From the NCBI RefSeq assembly GCF_001767255.1, contig NZ_CP017639.1, positions 890,875 through 954,874 on the forward strand: 64,000 nt of DNA. The letters run 5' to 3'. Each line of letters opens with the position of its first letter. Positions within the stretch are counted from its first letter, which is position 1. The DNA is from Corynebacterium sp. NML98-0116. GTDB taxonomy: Bacteria > Actinomycetota > Actinomycetes > Mycobacteriales > Mycobacteriaceae. The translations under genes were made by a program, and so were the position numbers. The notes under the pieces are model-generated. The model saw only the letters and a list, made by a program, of their open reading frames with translations, ran no database searches and was not told where the DNA came from. Shown one piece after another: positions 26,974-36,235 of the stretch.

Positions 26974-28182
26974 GTGGGCGTTGTAGGAATCATACTTTTT
27001 GCCCTGGGTATTACAGTCTCTATCGCGCTCCATGAGGCCGGACACATGTTTACCGCACGCGCGTTTGGGATGCGCGTGCGGAGATATTTTGTGGGCTTTG
27101 GGCCGAAAGTGTGGTCCGTCAAGAAGGGGGAGACGGAGTACGGCATTGCGGCACTGCCTCTCGGCGGATTTTGCGATATCGCAGGGATGACCGCGCAGGA
27201 TCCTGTCACTGAGGAGGAAGCTCCCGTTGCGATGTACCGCAAGCCGTGGTGGCAGCGCATTGCCGTGCTGAGCGGTGGCATCGCGATGAACCTGCTGATC
27301 GGGGTTGTGGTGCTGTACTTCGTCGCTGTATTTGCTGCAATCCCGAACCCGTACGCTGACCGGACCCCAACCGTAGGTGAGCTGCAGTGCGCTCCCGACC
27401 AGATTGATGAGACTCATCTGGCAGAATGCACCGGTAATGGGCCTGGCTATGATGCAGGTTTGCGTGAAGGGGATAAGCTACTCGCCGTTGATGGGGAGGA
27501 GCTCACCACGTTTCCAGCGTTGAGGGATTATGTGATGCAGCGTCCGGGGGAAACAGTCACGCTTACTGTGATGCGTAACGAGCAAGAGCTTGATATTGCA
27601 GTTCCACTCGCGACCGTGTCCAGGATCGATCCAGCGACCGGTGCGTCCTTTGAAGCGGGGGCGATCGGTGTCACTAGCGCGCCAGTGGAAGACGCGATGC
27701 GCCAGTTCGGTCCGCTCGAGGCTGTGCCAGCTACGGCTGCGTTTACGGGCCAGATGCTGAATGCGACTGTCCATGGCCTTATCGCGTTCCCGTCGAAGAT
27801 TCCTGGTGTTGTGGCTTCAGTTTTTGGTGCTGAGCGAGAGCTTGACGGTCCAGTTAGTGTCATCGGCGCTTCTCGCGCAGGCGGGGAGTTAGCGCAACAA
27901 AGCATGTGGTCGATGTTCTGGATGATGTTGGCGAGTCTCAACTTCTTCCTCGCGCTGTTCAATTTGATTCCCTTGCCGCCCCTGGATGGTGGGCATATAG
28001 CAGTAGTCCTGTATGAGAAGATTAGGGATGCGCTTCGCAGGTTGCGGGGGCTCGATCCTGGTGGCCCTGCGGACTACCGCAAGCTGATGCCGGTGACATA
28101 CGCGATGGCCGCTGCACTGCTGACGATTGGTGTATTTGTGATGCTTGCGGATGTGGTCAACCCAATCAAGCTGTTTGGGTAG
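26974..28182 (+). CDS. rip1: Site-2 protease family M50 metalloprotease with PDZ domain (Rip1/RseP type)
   Basis: Intramembrane zinc protease that cleaves membrane-bound anti-sigma factors and other membrane proteins. The 402 residues begin with a transmembrane helix containing HEAGH (His20-His24), followed by a PDZ domain (about 150-220) and a second active helix with LDG (337-339, the Asp ligand). Four membrane segments are seen in total. GTG 26974 has AAGGAG 7 nt upstream. It matches M. tuberculosis Rip1 (Rv2869c) in position between dxr and ispG. Its targets here are unknown. Confidence 0.93.
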   Translation: MGVVGIILFALGITVSIALHEAGHMFTARAFGMRVRRYFVGFGPKVWSVKKGETEYGIAALPLGGFCDIAGMTAQDPVTEEEAPVAMYRKPWWQRIAVLSGGIAMNLLIGVVVLYFVAVFAAIPNPYADRTPTVGELQCAPDQIDETHLAECTGNGPGYDAGLREGDKLLAVDGEELTTFPALRDYVMQRPGETVTLTVMRNEQELDIAVPLATVSRIDPATGASFEAGAIGVTSAPVEDAMRQFGPLEAVPATAAFTGQMLNATVHGLIAFPSKIPGVVASVFGAERELDGPVSVIGASRAGGELAQQSMWSMFWMMLASLNFFLALFNLIPLPPLDGGHIAVVLYEKIRDALRRLRGLDPGGPADYRKLMPVTYAMAAALLTIGVFVMLADVVNPIKLFG

Positions 28183-28188
28183 CAGTGC

Positions 28189-28194
28189 TAGAGT
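28189..28194 (+). promoter_or_regulatory. -10 box of ispG (leaderless)
   Basis: TAGAGT ends 8 nt before ATG 28203, in the 20-bp gap after the protease gene. Confidence 0.55.
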
Positions 28195-28202
28195 AAGCAA
28201 CT

Positions 28203-29366
28203 ATGAATCTTCCCATCGGTTTAGGTATTCCTGAAGGCCCAGCGCCAACGCTCGCACCTCGTCGAAAGACTCGTCAGCTGATGGTTGGCGGTGTGGGAGT
28301 TGGGTCGGATCACCCGATCACGGTCCAGTCCATGACCACGACGAAGACACACGACATTAATGCTACGCTGCAGCAGATCGCGCAGCTGGCTACCGCGGGC
28401 TGTGACATTGTGCGCATTGCCTGCCCGAAGACAGTTGACGCAGATGCTCTTCCAGCGATTGCGGCGAAGTCACCTATCCCGGTGATTGCGGACATCCATT
28501 TCCAGCCGAAGTACATCTTCGCAGCGATCGATGCCGGGTGTGCTGCAGTGCGGGTGAACCCGGGCAACATTAAAGAGTTTGATGGTCGTGTGAAGGAAGT
28601 CGCTAAGGCTGCAGGGGACGCTGGTATCCCGATTCGCATTGGTGTCAACGGTGGCTCGCTCGATAAGCGCCTGCTGGAGAAGTATGGCCGGGCCACCCCT
28701 GAGGCGTTGGTTGAATCCGCGATCTATGAGGCTGGCCTGTTCGAGGAGTACGGCTACGGCGATATCGCCATCTCCGTGAAGCACTCTGACCCAGTGCTCA
28801 TGGTGGAGGCGTACCGCCAGCTCGCTGAGAAGACCGACTACCCGTTGCACCTCGGCGTGACTGAGGCCGGCCCGAAGTTCATGGGCACTATTAAGTCCTC
28901 CGTCGCATTTGGCGCGCTGCTTTCACAGGGCATCGGCGATACAATTCGCGTTTCGCTCTCTGCGGACCCGGTGGAGGAGATCAAGGTCGGTGACCAGATT
29001 TTGCAGTCGCTGAACCTGCGCCCGCGAAAGCTTGAGATTGTCTCCTGCCCGTCCTGTGGCCGCGCACAGGTGGATGTGTACAAGCTCGCTGAGGAAGTGA
29101 CTGCAGGCCTCGAGGGCATGGAGTACCCGCTGCGCGTAGCTGTCATGGGTTGCGTCGTCAATGGTCCTGGCGAGGCCCGCGACGCCGATCTGGGCGTGGC
29201 TTCCGGCAATGGCAAGGGGCAGATCTTCGTGAAGGGCGAGGTTGTTGAGACCGTTCCTGAGTCGAAGATCGTCGAGACGCTCATTGCCCATGCGCAGCGA
29301 ATTGCTGAGGAAGAGGGGCTCGAAGAGGTCGAGGGCGCACGCGCAGAAGTCAAGGTTACGCGCTAG
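28203..29366 (+). CDS. ispG: 4-hydroxy-3-methylbut-2-enyl diphosphate synthase IspG (GcpE)
   Basis: 4Fe-4S enzyme of the MEP pathway that converts the cyclic diphosphate to HMBPP. The 387 residues have the TIM-barrel part ([31 protein letters not shown]) and the C-terminal cluster domain with SCPSCGR and [14 protein letters not shown], giving the three cluster Cys. It lies near dxr; the protease gene between them encodes no isoprenoid function. Confidence 0.97.
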   Translation: MNLPIGLGIPEGPAPTLAPRRKTRQLMVGGVGVGSDHPITVQSMTTTKTHDINATLQQIAQLATAGCDIVRIACPKTVDADALPAIAAKSPIPVIADIHFQPKYIFAAIDAGCAAVRVNPGNIKEFDGRVKEVAKAAGDAGIPIRIGVNGGSLDKRLLEKYGRATPEALVESAIYEAGLFEEYGYGDIAISVKHSDPVLMVEAYRQLAEKTDYPLHLGVTEAGPKFMGTIKSSVAFGALLSQGIGDTIRVSLSADPVEEIKVGDQILQSLNLRPRKLEIVSCPSCGRAQVDVYKLAEEVTAGLEGMEYPLRVAVMGCVVNGPGEARDADLGVASGNGKGQIFVKGEVVETVPESKIVETLIAHAQRIAEEEGLEEVEGARAEVKVTR

Positions 29367-29417
29367 ATAGTCTGCTCGCGGGGAGTGGCGCAGGCGACGT
29401 TTGCTCAGTGACCTTGG

Positions 29418-29423
29418 TATTTT
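29418..29423 (+). promoter_or_regulatory. -10 box of the penicillin-binding lipoprotein gene (leaderless)
   Basis: TATTTT ends 6 nt before ATG 29430. Confidence 0.5.
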
Positions 29424-29429
29424 AGGTCC

Positions 29430-31253
29430 ATGCAACGTCTCCTCGCTTTGCTCCTGAGCGTAGTTTTCACGGGCGCGCTGGCCACCGCCTGCACACCGCG
29501 CCCGAATGATGTTGAGCCCGTCGCTCGTGAGTTTCTTGACGCCCTCGTGAGTCTTGACGGGTCTAATTTTCAAGATCTTGTCGACGTCCCCTCCGACGCC
29601 AACGCATCATTCCTAGAAACGGTCGAAGGGCTCCAAGCTGAGGCGCTGGAGGCGACGATCAACGACGTCAATCAAAGTGACAACCTAGCTACCGTCTCGT
29701 ACCACTTGAGGTGGGGCCTGCCGAAAGAACGTACGGTCGAGTATGACTCGCACATGACGCTGACCCAGATCGGCGAGAAGTGGACCGTTCGTTGGCAGCC
29801 CAGCATTTTGCACCCACGTCTTGGTGCGCAGCAACATCTGGAACTGCGCCCTGTGGCCGCATCCAAGGCGAGCGTTGTCTCCTCCGATGGGGTAGAGCTG
29901 CTGCGGCCTGGTACTGCGTTCCGCATTCTGGTTGAGAAGCATGCCGTGCGTGACATTCCGGACACCGCACGCCGTATTTCGTCCTTCCTCCAAGATGCCC
30001 GTGGCAAATCTTCTGCCGTGGCAGACATTCCGGCCGACGAGCTCGAACAGAACCTCGCCCAGGCTCAGGGAACGTATTCGGTTGCGATGGTGCCTGCGGA
30101 GTTCGGTGACGCCGCTAAGGCGGCGTTTAGCTCCGTGCCTGGAGTGCGCATCAACGAAGAAGCGGCCATGGTCAACATCGAACCTGATTTTGCGCCGGAT
30201 ATGCTTGCCCGCGTTGGTGAGTTGGTTCGCGAGGACCTTATCGGTGACGACGGCTGGAGCGTGAGCGTTGTCAACGAGCACGGCGCCGTGTTGGAAGATG
30301 TTGAGCGACACGCACCTGCACCCGCTCCAGCTATTGAGGTAAGCCTTGACCACAGCGTGCAATTGGCAGCTGAACGAGCGTTGGAGTCCTACGCGGGGCG
30401 GCAGGCAATGATTGTTGCTATCCGCCCGTCGGATGGTGCGGTGCTTGCCGTTGCGCAGACTCGTGACGCTGACCGTGAAGGCAATCTTGCCACGATGGGC
30501 CAGTACCCACCGGGATCGACGTTTAAGATCATCACGGCGGCGGCCGGTCTTGAGCGACAGGCCCTTACACCAGGTAGCACGGTGCCGTGCCCGGGGACCA
30601 TGAACCTGTATGGCAGGACCGTCACGAACTACGCCGGATTCTCTCTGGGCAACGTCTCATTACAGTCGGCCTTTGCACACTCGTGCAACACGACATTCGC
30701 CGATATTTCGACGAAGCTCGCCCCAGGTGAGCTCCGAGATATAGGCAAGCAGTTCGGGCTTGGGCTCGATATGAAGATTCCAGGCCTGGAGACGATCACC
30801 GGCTCCATCCCGGTAGGCGAGGAGCCACTCGACCGAACAGAGGCCGGGTACGGGCAGGGCCATGACCTTGCGAGCCCGTTCGGGATGGCACTCGTGGCTG
30901 CGTCTGCGGCGAATGGCTCAATGCCGATCCCCTACCTGATTAAGGGAGCGGAGACTGAGCTGAGCGAGTCTGCGCCGCGTATGCCGGATGAGGCATGGCA
31001 CCAGCTCCAGGAAATGATGGCGGCGGTGACCGCCCCGGGTGGTACCGCGGCGGGAATGACCGCCGGTGGTGATATCCGCGGCAAAACCGGTGAGGCCGAA
31101 ATCAACCAGGGGTCGCATTCGTGGTTCACCGGCTACCGTGTCGACGATGACATAGCATTCGCTGCTTTGGTCGTGCTTGGCGGTGGATCGGAGGCTGCAG
31201 TCGCGTTGACGAATTCGATGCTGGTGAATCTTGACCAGTCGCGCGGGGGTTAG
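29430..31253 (+). CDS. Penicillin-binding lipoprotein, transpeptidase
   Basis: Class B-type D,D-transpeptidase anchored as a lipoprotein. The 607 residues start with a signal peptide and lipobox LATAC, followed by an NTF2-like (MecA N-terminal type) domain, a dimerisation domain and the transpeptidase with STFK (Ser363/Lys366), SCN (418-420) and KTG (552-554). All three penicillin-binding motifs are intact. It takes the place of M. tuberculosis Rv2864c (PBP-lipo) between ispG and map, which supports orthology. Lipid anchoring in place of a transmembrane helix sets it apart from PBP2 and FtsI. Confidence 0.93.
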   Translation: MQRLLALLLSVVFTGALATACTPRPNDVEPVAREFLDALVSLDGSNFQDLVDVPSDANASFLETVEGLQAEALEATINDVNQSDNLATVSYHLRWGLPKERTVEYDSHMTLTQIGEKWTVRWQPSILHPRLGAQQHLELRPVAASKASVVSSDGVELLRPGTAFRILVEKHAVRDIPDTARRISSFLQDARGKSSAVADIPADELEQNLAQAQGTYSVAMVPAEFGDAAKAAFSSVPGVRINEEAAMVNIEPDFAPDMLARVGELVREDLIGDDGWSVSVVNEHGAVLEDVERHAPAPAPAIEVSLDHSVQLAAERALESYAGRQAMIVAIRPSDGAVLAVAQTRDADREGNLATMGQYPPGSTFKIITAAAGLERQALTPGSTVPCPGTMNLYGRTVTNYAGFSLGNVSLQSAFAHSCNTTFADISTKLAPGELRDIGKQFGLGLDMKIPGLETITGSIPVGEEPLDRTEAGYGQGHDLASPFGMALVAASAANGSMPIPYLIKGAETELSESAPRMPDEAWHQLQEMMAAVTAPGGTAAGMTAGGDIRGKTGEAEINQGSHSWFTGYRVDDDIAFAALVVLGGGSEAAVALTNSMLVNLDQSRGG

Positions 31254-31275
31254 TTCGACCTCAGTAGGCAGGTAC

Positions 31276-31281
31276 TACTAT
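31276..31281 (+). promoter_or_regulatory. -10 box of map (leaderless)
   Basis: TACTAT ends 7 nt before ATG 31289. Confidence 0.55.
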
Positions 31282-31288
31282 GGGGCGC

Positions 31289-32188
31289 ATGAGCAAACGA
31301 GGAAAACTAAAGCAAGAAGCGTCCACTCCAATCCGGAAGGTTCCGAAGGACATTGAACGTCCCGAGTACGCCTGGAAGGACGATGTACAGGAGAACATCG
31401 GCGAGCCGTACGTGCAGGACGCCGCGACGATTGAGAAGATGCGCGAGAGCTCCAAGATCGCCGCGAATGCACTGGCGGTTGCGGGTGCAGCAGTAAAGCC
31501 TGGCGTGACGACGGATGAGATCGACCGCGTCGCCCACGAGTACATGCTTGACCACGGTGCGTACCCGTCCACCCTCGGGTACCGTGGCTTCCCGAAGTCG
31601 TGCTGCGTGTCTTTGAACGAGATCGTGTGCCATGGCATCCCGGATACTACCGTGATTGAGGACGGTGACATCGTCAACATTGACGTCACCGCGTATAAGA
31701 ATGGTGTCCACGGCGATACGAATGCGACGTTCCTCGCCGGCGATGTCTCCCAGGAGCATAAGGATCTGGTCCAGCGCACGTACGAGGCGATGATGCGTGG
31801 TATCAAGGTGGCGAAGCCTGGCCGTGAGATCAACGTGATCGGCAGGGTGATCGAGTCCTATGCGAAGCGCTTCGGCTACAACGTGGTAACCGACTTCACT
31901 GGCCATGGTGTTGGCCCAACGTTCCACAATGGACTCGTGGTGCTCCACTACGACTCCGATGCCTACCGGGACATCCTGGAGCCAGGCATGACGCTGACTA
32001 TCGAACCGATGATCAATCTCGGCGCGCTGCCGTACGATATTTGGGATAACGGCTGGACGGTGCAAAACCGCGACGGCAAGTTCACGGCCCAGTTCGAGCA
32101 CACCTTGGTAATTACCGAGGACGGCAACGAGATCCTTACCATCCCGGACAAGGACGTTGCGGAGGGACAGTTGATGTTGGGAGCGTAA
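31289..32188 (+). CDS. map: Methionine aminopeptidase type I
   Basis: Removes N-terminal Met from new proteins. The 299 residues contain a Lys/Pro-rich N-terminal extension of about 40 residues and the pita-bread fold with metal ligands in [31 protein letters not shown] and the final EHT. Start ATG 31289 is preferred to 31280 because the -10 box would otherwise overlap the codon. A 14-bp terminator follows. The substrate-pocket motif HGIPD is present. Confidence 0.96.
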   Translation: MSKRGKLKQEASTPIRKVPKDIERPEYAWKDDVQENIGEPYVQDAATIEKMRESSKIAANALAVAGAAVKPGVTTDEIDRVAHEYMLDHGAYPSTLGYRGFPKSCCVSLNEIVCHGIPDTTVIEDGDIVNIDVTAYKNGVHGDTNATFLAGDVSQEHKDLVQRTYEAMMRGIKVAKPGREINVIGRVIESYAKRFGYNVVTDFTGHGVGPTFHNGLVVLHYDSDAYRDILEPGMTLTIEPMINLGALPYDIWDNGWTVQNRDGKFTAQFEHTLVITEDGNEILTIPDKDVAEGQLMLGA

Positions 32189-32207
32189 ACAGCTCCTAAA
32201 GGCGCTG

Positions 32208-32253
32208 AATCGCTGTTGGTGTTTGTCCTAAGACGCCAGCAGCGATTGTTTTT
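32208..32253 (+). terminator. Rho-independent terminator after map
   Basis: Stem 32208-32221 pairs with 32234-32247 (14 bp, two G-U pairs, core AATCGCTG/CAGCGATT), followed by GTTTTT. Confidence 0.85.
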
Positions 32254-32256
32254 ACC

Positions 32257-32295
32257 GAAAAGAAAACTGCCCTGCCGCGTGTTGCGACAGGGCAG
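32257..32295 (-). terminator. Terminator of the small secreted-protein genes
   Basis: On the minus strand 32295-32284 pairs with 32278-32267 (12 bp, CTGCCCTG core, one G-U pair), followed by TTTTCTTTT. It lies 24 bp after the stop at 32320, next to the map terminator. Confidence 0.85.
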
Positions 32296-32319
32296 AACCC
32301 GTTTCCTGAGAAGCAGATC

Positions 32320-32766
32320 TTAGAGCTTGATCAGGCCGTTGTAGGAAGCGAAGTTGAAGCCAGCGATGATCAGGCCAACGAGTGCACCGATGCCGGCGAT
32401 GACGGTGCCGTCAATCCAAGCGCGTGCCCACTGAGGGACAGCCGCAGCGTCAGTCTCTTTACCGAACGCATCGGTGACGTAGAAAGGCTTGTCGGTGTCA
32501 TCGTAGTAGTGGGAGGAACCAGCGCCAGAGAACAGGCCCTTGGTGCCCTCGGAGATGACCTTGCCGGCTTCCTTGTCGCCTTCCTGCTTGCCCGTGAAGA
32601 TTACCTGGCGGTCAGCCTTAGGCTTAGGCGTCTCGGTGGCGGTTGGGACGGTCTCTGGCTTTGCAGGAGTATCGGTCTTCTCTGCTGCGGAAGCGGTGGC
32701 AATGCCGCCAAGATCGACAGTCAGTGCGGTTGCGGAAGCAACAGCTGCGGTGCGGAAGTTACGCAT
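32320..32766 (-). CDS. Small secreted/membrane protein, paralogue of the next gene
   Basis: 148 residues of unknown function. A Sec signal peptide (MRNFRTAAVASATALTVDLGG, cleavage likely after ATASA) is followed by a Pro/Thr/Lys-rich stretch, a charged middle region, the motif VPQWARAW and one C-terminal hydrophobic segment (VIAGIGALVGLIIAGFNF) that could anchor it. The neighbouring 32820-33212 product has the same plan and the same first residues MRNFR, so they arose by duplication. AGAAGGA precedes the ATG. I recall two secreted/membrane proteins in the same map-mtr interval of C. glutamicum but could not verify it. Confidence 0.8.
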   Translation of the reverse strand: MRNFRTAAVASATALTVDLGGIATASAAEKTDTPAKPETVPTATETPKPKADRQVIFTGKQEGDKEAGKVISEGTKGLFSGAGSSHYYDDTDKPFYVTDAFGKETDAAAVPQWARAWIDGTVIAGIGALVGLIIAGFNFASYNGLIKL

Positions 32767-32819
32767 TGAGTTTCCTTCTTTCGAAATTTATTGATTCAGT
32801 TGCGGAAATCCGCGATTAC

Positions 32820-33212
32820 TTACTTGGCTGCTGGCAGACCGTGAACAACGAAGTTGTATGCAGGTCCAACGATCAGGCCGACTGCTGCAGCGACGGAGGT
32901 GAACACGGTGAGGACGTAGCCCAGCTGTGCCCACTTTGGCTGCCCTTTAAAGTTATCCTTGGAGGAGCCGAAGATCTCGCGACCGTCTGCAGGGTTTGCC
33001 TGGACCTTGCCGTCCTTTTTCTCCCAGGCTTCAAGGCTGTGGCCGATCTTGGTGGAGGAGCCGCCCAGACCCTTGGAATCTTCAATCACCTTCGGGGCGT
33101 GGGTGGTGGTCGGAGCTGGTGTGCTCTCTTCAGCAATAGCGACGGTTGCGGAGCCGAATGCTACAGCGACTGCGGTAGCGCCTGCGAGGGCTGCCTTACG
33201 GAAATTACGCAT
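32820..33212 (-). CDS. Small secreted/membrane protein, paralogue of the previous gene
   Basis: 130 residues of unknown function: signal peptide (MRNFRKAALAGATAVAVAFG, cleavage after VAIA), a short Thr/Pro linker (PAPTTTHAP), a soluble middle with GSSKDNFKG, then QPKWAQLGYVLTVFTSVAAAVGLIVGPAYNFVVHG as C-terminal hydrophobic region. It shares with its neighbour the MRNFR start, the P(K/Q)WA motif before the helix and the ending in a short loop after YNF/FNF. The two genes are 53 bp apart with separate ribosome binding sites (AAGGA here) and one common terminator, so probably one transcript. Confidence 0.8.
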   Translation of the reverse strand: MRNFRKAALAGATAVAVAFGSATVAIAEESTPAPTTTHAPKVIEDSKGLGGSSTKIGHSLEAWEKKDGKVQANPADGREIFGSSKDNFKGQPKWAQLGYVLTVFTSVAAAVGLIVGPAYNFVVHGLPAAK

Positions 33213-33556
33213 GAAACGAAATCCTTCTCTGATAGTTACTTACAAGACGTCCGGGTGGAAGTTCGGAGAAATCCAGAACCCGTGAAGGCCCTAGGACCGA
33301 TAGCAAGCCCCATGTGGACTCTGCCCGGTGTCGGTGACCTACTTTAGACCAACGCGACCAAGTTTGCACAAGTTATCCCAAAAAATCCGTGAGAGAACTT
33401 TCAGTAAGCCCGCGTATGGCCTGCTGCACCAACAGGGGAATCGTCGCGCGCGTCACATGCGTTACACGTGGTCAAGTCACCTGGGAAAATGCGTGCAGCT
33501 ATTAGGGGTGCCTTGCCTAGGTTCAATGCCACCCCGTTTTGGGGTGGCGGCAAGTT
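33213..33556. other. Intergenic region between the small secreted-protein genes and mtr
   Basis: 344 bp without a supportable gene. It contains the mtr hairpin at 33528-33548 and must contain the minus-strand promoter for the small secreted proteins. The longest plus-strand ORF here (33328-33570) has no ribosome binding site or family resemblance. Confidence 0.45.
33528..33548 (-). terminator. Hairpin after mtr
   Basis: GCCACCCC (33528-33535) and GGGGTGGC (33541-33548) form an 8-bp perfect stem with a 5-nt loop, 8 bp after the mtr stop. There is no T-run on the minus side, so termination may be inefficient. Confidence 0.5.
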
Positions 33557-34969
33557 TTACTCGCCGATAAATGCAAGTTCAAGACCAAGAAGCGCGTTTT
33601 CGATGACTTCTGGCAGGGCGGGGTGGATCCAGTATTGCTTACGTACAACTTCTCGAAGGTCCATGTCGAACGCCATGATGGTGATCAGCTGCTGGACGAG
33701 CGTGGAGGCTTGTGGACCAATAAGATGGGCACCCAGGAGTCTCCCAGTTTTCTTGTCGGCGACAAGCTTTACGATGCCTGAGGTGTCCTCGAGTGCCCAC
33801 CCGTAGGCGACGTCGCCGTAGTTCTGTTGTTTCACAGTGACGTCGTAGCCTGCGTCTTGGGCCTCCTTCTCCGTGAGGCCAACTGTGGCGATCTGTGGCT
33901 CGGTGAAGACGGCGAATGGGACATGCTCGTGTGGCATGGTGCGGTACTCGGATTCTGGGGCGCCATTCATCGCCGCCAGTAGGTTGTGGCGCACGGCACG
34001 CATCTCCGCGTTAGCTACATGCTTGAGTTGGTACGGAGAGGACACGTCACCGAGGGCCCACACGCCAGGGCAGGTGGTGCGCCCGTAACTATCGACGGCC
34101 ACGCGACCGTCTTTTTCCATATCGATGCCCGATGCCTCGAGCGACATTTGGTCGCCGTTCGGGATACGGCCCATGCCAATCAGGAGGTGCTCGCTGGTGA
34201 TGGTGGTGCCGTCGTCGAGCGTGAGGGTTACACCGTCGTCGTTGTGTTGAGCGTCGCGGACGTTGCCGAAGTGGACGTCGAAACGCTCTTGGGCGAGCTC
34301 ATTGAAGCGCTGCGTGATGTCCTTATCTAACGTGCGCAGGAATGGTGAGCGATTGATCACCGTGACCTTGGTGCCGAGGGCGTCAAAGACGTGAGCGAAC
34401 TCCATCGCGATGAAGCCACCGCCAACGATTGTCAGTGATTTGGGGAGCTCCGGCAGGCGCATGATGTCCTCGTTGGTGTGGAAGGGGACTGCCTTTGCCC
34501 ACTCAGGGATGAAGGGGCGCGATCCCGCGGCGATCACAACTTGATCCGCGGAGATCGTGCACGCGTCATCGCCGATACCGGTGGAGATTGTCTTTGGGGC
34601 GACGAACCGCGCGTGTTGGTCGAAAACGGTGACGTTGGGGCACTCGTCGCCGCGGCGGTAGGCTTCGCCGCCCTCAGCGATCTTGTCGATGCGCTCGGTG
34701 AAGACACGGTCGATGATGGATGGCCAATCGACGCCTCGATATTCGAGGTCAACACCGAGCTTCTTGGAAGTGCGGGCCTGGTAGGCGGCGTCGGCGGCGA
34801 GGACGTACATCTTTGTAGGAATGCAGCCGACGTTCAGACACGTGCCGCCGAAAGTACCTTCCTCGACGATGGCTACCTTCTTATCGTCGAACTCTGGCGT
34901 AAGGATCGAGTTACCGGAACCGGTGCCAATAATAATGAGGTCAAAGTGTTCGTCTACGTGAATGCTCAT
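33557..34969 (-). CDS. mtr: Mycothione reductase
   Basis: FAD-dependent disulfide reductase that regenerates mycothiol from mycothione with NADPH, the thiol buffer of actinobacteria. The 470 residues have the FAD GxGxxG fold (IIIGTGSGNS), redox-active Cys44 and Cys49 in GGTCLNVGC, the NADPH fold (IVGGGFIAMEFAHV) and the C-terminal interface domain with the HPxxPE active-site His (IHPALPEV). It is downstream of an alpha/beta hydrolase gene with a 3-bp gap, so both are one transcript. Confidence 0.95.
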   Translation of the reverse strand: MSIHVDEHFDLIIIGTGSGNSILTPEFDDKKVAIVEEGTFGGTCLNVGCIPTKMYVLAADAAYQARTSKKLGVDLEYRGVDWPSIIDRVFTERIDKIAEGGEAYRRGDECPNVTVFDQHARFVAPKTISTGIGDDACTISADQVVIAAGSRPFIPEWAKAVPFHTNEDIMRLPELPKSLTIVGGGFIAMEFAHVFDALGTKVTVINRSPFLRTLDKDITQRFNELAQERFDVHFGNVRDAQHNDDGVTLTLDDGTTITSEHLLIGMGRIPNGDQMSLEASGIDMEKDGRVAVDSYGRTTCPGVWALGDVSSPYQLKHVANAEMRAVRHNLLAAMNGAPESEYRTMPHEHVPFAVFTEPQIATVGLTEKEAQDAGYDVTVKQQNYGDVAYGWALEDTSGIVKLVADKKTGRLLGAHLIGPQASTLVQQLITIMAFDMDLREVVRKQYWIHPALPEVIENALLGLELAFIGE

Positions 34970-34972
34970 TGG

Positions 34973-35977
34973 TTACTCCTTAGGTGTTGTGAGGGTCTGC
35001 AGCCACTGGATGGAGGCGCGATAGGCGGCTGTGCGTGAGTACGGCTCAGAGAGGAACACGTCGTGGCGGGCGCCATCGATGGCGACGGTGGTGGTGTCGT
35101 CCGCAACGTGGGGTGCCCAGTAGCTGATCTGGTCGACGTCCAAGATGGTGTCCGCGGTATCGGCCGCCGGGGTGTATTCGTTTTTCAAAAAAGAATGCGA
35201 GGAATGCAGGACCAGCGTTGGAACACCAGCGTTGACTGTTCCCGAGTGAATCTTTGCCTGCGCCTGAAGTACAGCGCGCATCCAGCCGAAATATTTCCGA
35301 TGCCCGGAGATCGGTTTCCACTGCTTGTTGAAGGACCATGAACCATGATCCTCGTAGTGGAGAGATTTACCGTAGGCCGTAAGACTTCCGCCGGGGAGCG
35401 GGAGCAGTGGGACCACTCGCCCCAAAACATTAATGACTGGTTTGAATGCCGTCGTCAGCGCTTTCGGAAACTGCAGGTCAAGCCAGGGGCTGTTCAGAAT
35501 GATGCCCGCTATTAGATCGTGGACTTCGGGGTTGTTACGGCGCATCTCATCGGCCCAGAGAGGCGCGATAAGACCACCCGTAGAGTGTGCGAGGAGTACC
35601 ACCTGGCCGTGTTCCTGGGCTACGTACTGCACCGCTTTCGTGATTTCCGGGAAATAGTGGGACATATCCCGGGTGTAGTGCCAGCGCTCCCCTCGCTGCC
35701 GTGAGCGCCCGCAGCGACGAAGGTCGAGTGCATAAAATGGATAACCCTGTTCGTGGAAGTGTTCGGCCACATGATCCTGGAAAAAGTAATCGGACATGCC
35801 GTGAATCCACAGTAAGGCTGGTTGTCCAGGTTTTGACGGTGGCGCTGGGCTCATTCGTACGAGTGTCGCTACGACCGGCTGGTGGGTATCAGGGTCTTCC
35901 CCGAGGGGGAGCGTAAGTTGTTCGAATCCGTCCCCCAATATGTCTGGTTGCCAGTGGTTGCTCCTAATTTTGGCCAT
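34973..35977 (-). CDS. Alpha/beta hydrolase (monoacylglycerol lipase/lysophospholipase-like)
   Basis: The 334 residues have an alpha/beta-hydrolase fold: oxyanion strand LLWIHGMSDYF, nucleophile elbow LLAHSTGGL (Ser in A-H-S-T-G), a cap region with NSPWLDL, and a late His in IDGARHDVFLS. The pattern resembles serine aminopeptidase S33/lysophospholipase-like lipases. No signal peptide is seen. It is the first gene of a two-gene unit with mtr and is predicted to be leaderless. The substrate is unknown. Confidence 0.88.
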   Translation of the reverse strand: MAKIRSNHWQPDILGDGFEQLTLPLGEDPDTHQPVVATLVRMSPAPPSKPGQPALLWIHGMSDYFFQDHVAEHFHEQGYPFYALDLRRCGRSRQRGERWHYTRDMSHYFPEITKAVQYVAQEHGQVVLLAHSTGGLIAPLWADEMRRNNPEVHDLIAGIILNSPWLDLQFPKALTTAFKPVINVLGRVVPLLPLPGGSLTAYGKSLHYEDHGSWSFNKQWKPISGHRKYFGWMRAVLQAQAKIHSGTVNAGVPTLVLHSSHSFLKNEYTPAADTADTILDVDQISYWAPHVADDTTTVAIDGARHDVFLSEPYSRTAAYRASIQWLQTLTTPKE

Positions 35978-35983
35978 GTAGGA

Positions 35984-35989
35984 ATGGTA
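35984..35989 (-). promoter_or_regulatory. -10 box of the hydrolase-mtr unit (leaderless)
   Basis: On the minus strand TACCAT ends 6 nt before ATG 35977. Confidence 0.55.
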
Positions 35990-36048
35990 ACGGACTGGCT
36001 AGGAACTTGCTTGGGCTGCGCAAGTAGCCATGTTTACGATTTGGTCTA

Positions 36049-36080
36049 GGGGGTGGGGGCGGGTGTAGGGGGTGGGGTGG
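36049..36080 (+). other. G-rich tract with G-quadruplex potential upstream of mqo
   Basis: Plus strand carries five runs of 3-5 G separated by 1-4 nt (36049-36080), in the 258-bp divergent region between the hydrolase and mqo genes, about 155 nt before the mqo start. It fits the G3+N1-7 rule for intramolecular quadruplexes; C-rich on the other strand. Confidence 0.6.
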
Positions 36081-36235
36081 CTGCAAGTATGAAGCAAAAA
36101 CAAAATGTGGGCATAAGGGGTAACGTAAGGTGGAAACTGTTCAGCCAACAAGCGTATGGTTAGAGAGGTTACGCACCTGCCTGAGGTGTGCGTTGCACTC
36201 GTACAACGATATGGATCGAAGAGGGAATATTACTA

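Noticed and set aside
33502..33520. 19-bp partial palindrome resembling a DtxR/IdeR iron box (about 13 of 19 matches)
   Set aside because: It lies beyond the 3' end of mtr and about 290 bp upstream of the nearest minus-strand start (33212), not at a promoter; the match could be chance in this composition.
35919..35933. GTTCGAATCC-like sequence resembling a tRNA T-loop
   Set aside because: It lies inside the alpha/beta hydrolase coding region, with no acceptor or anticodon stem around it. No tRNA was found in the window.
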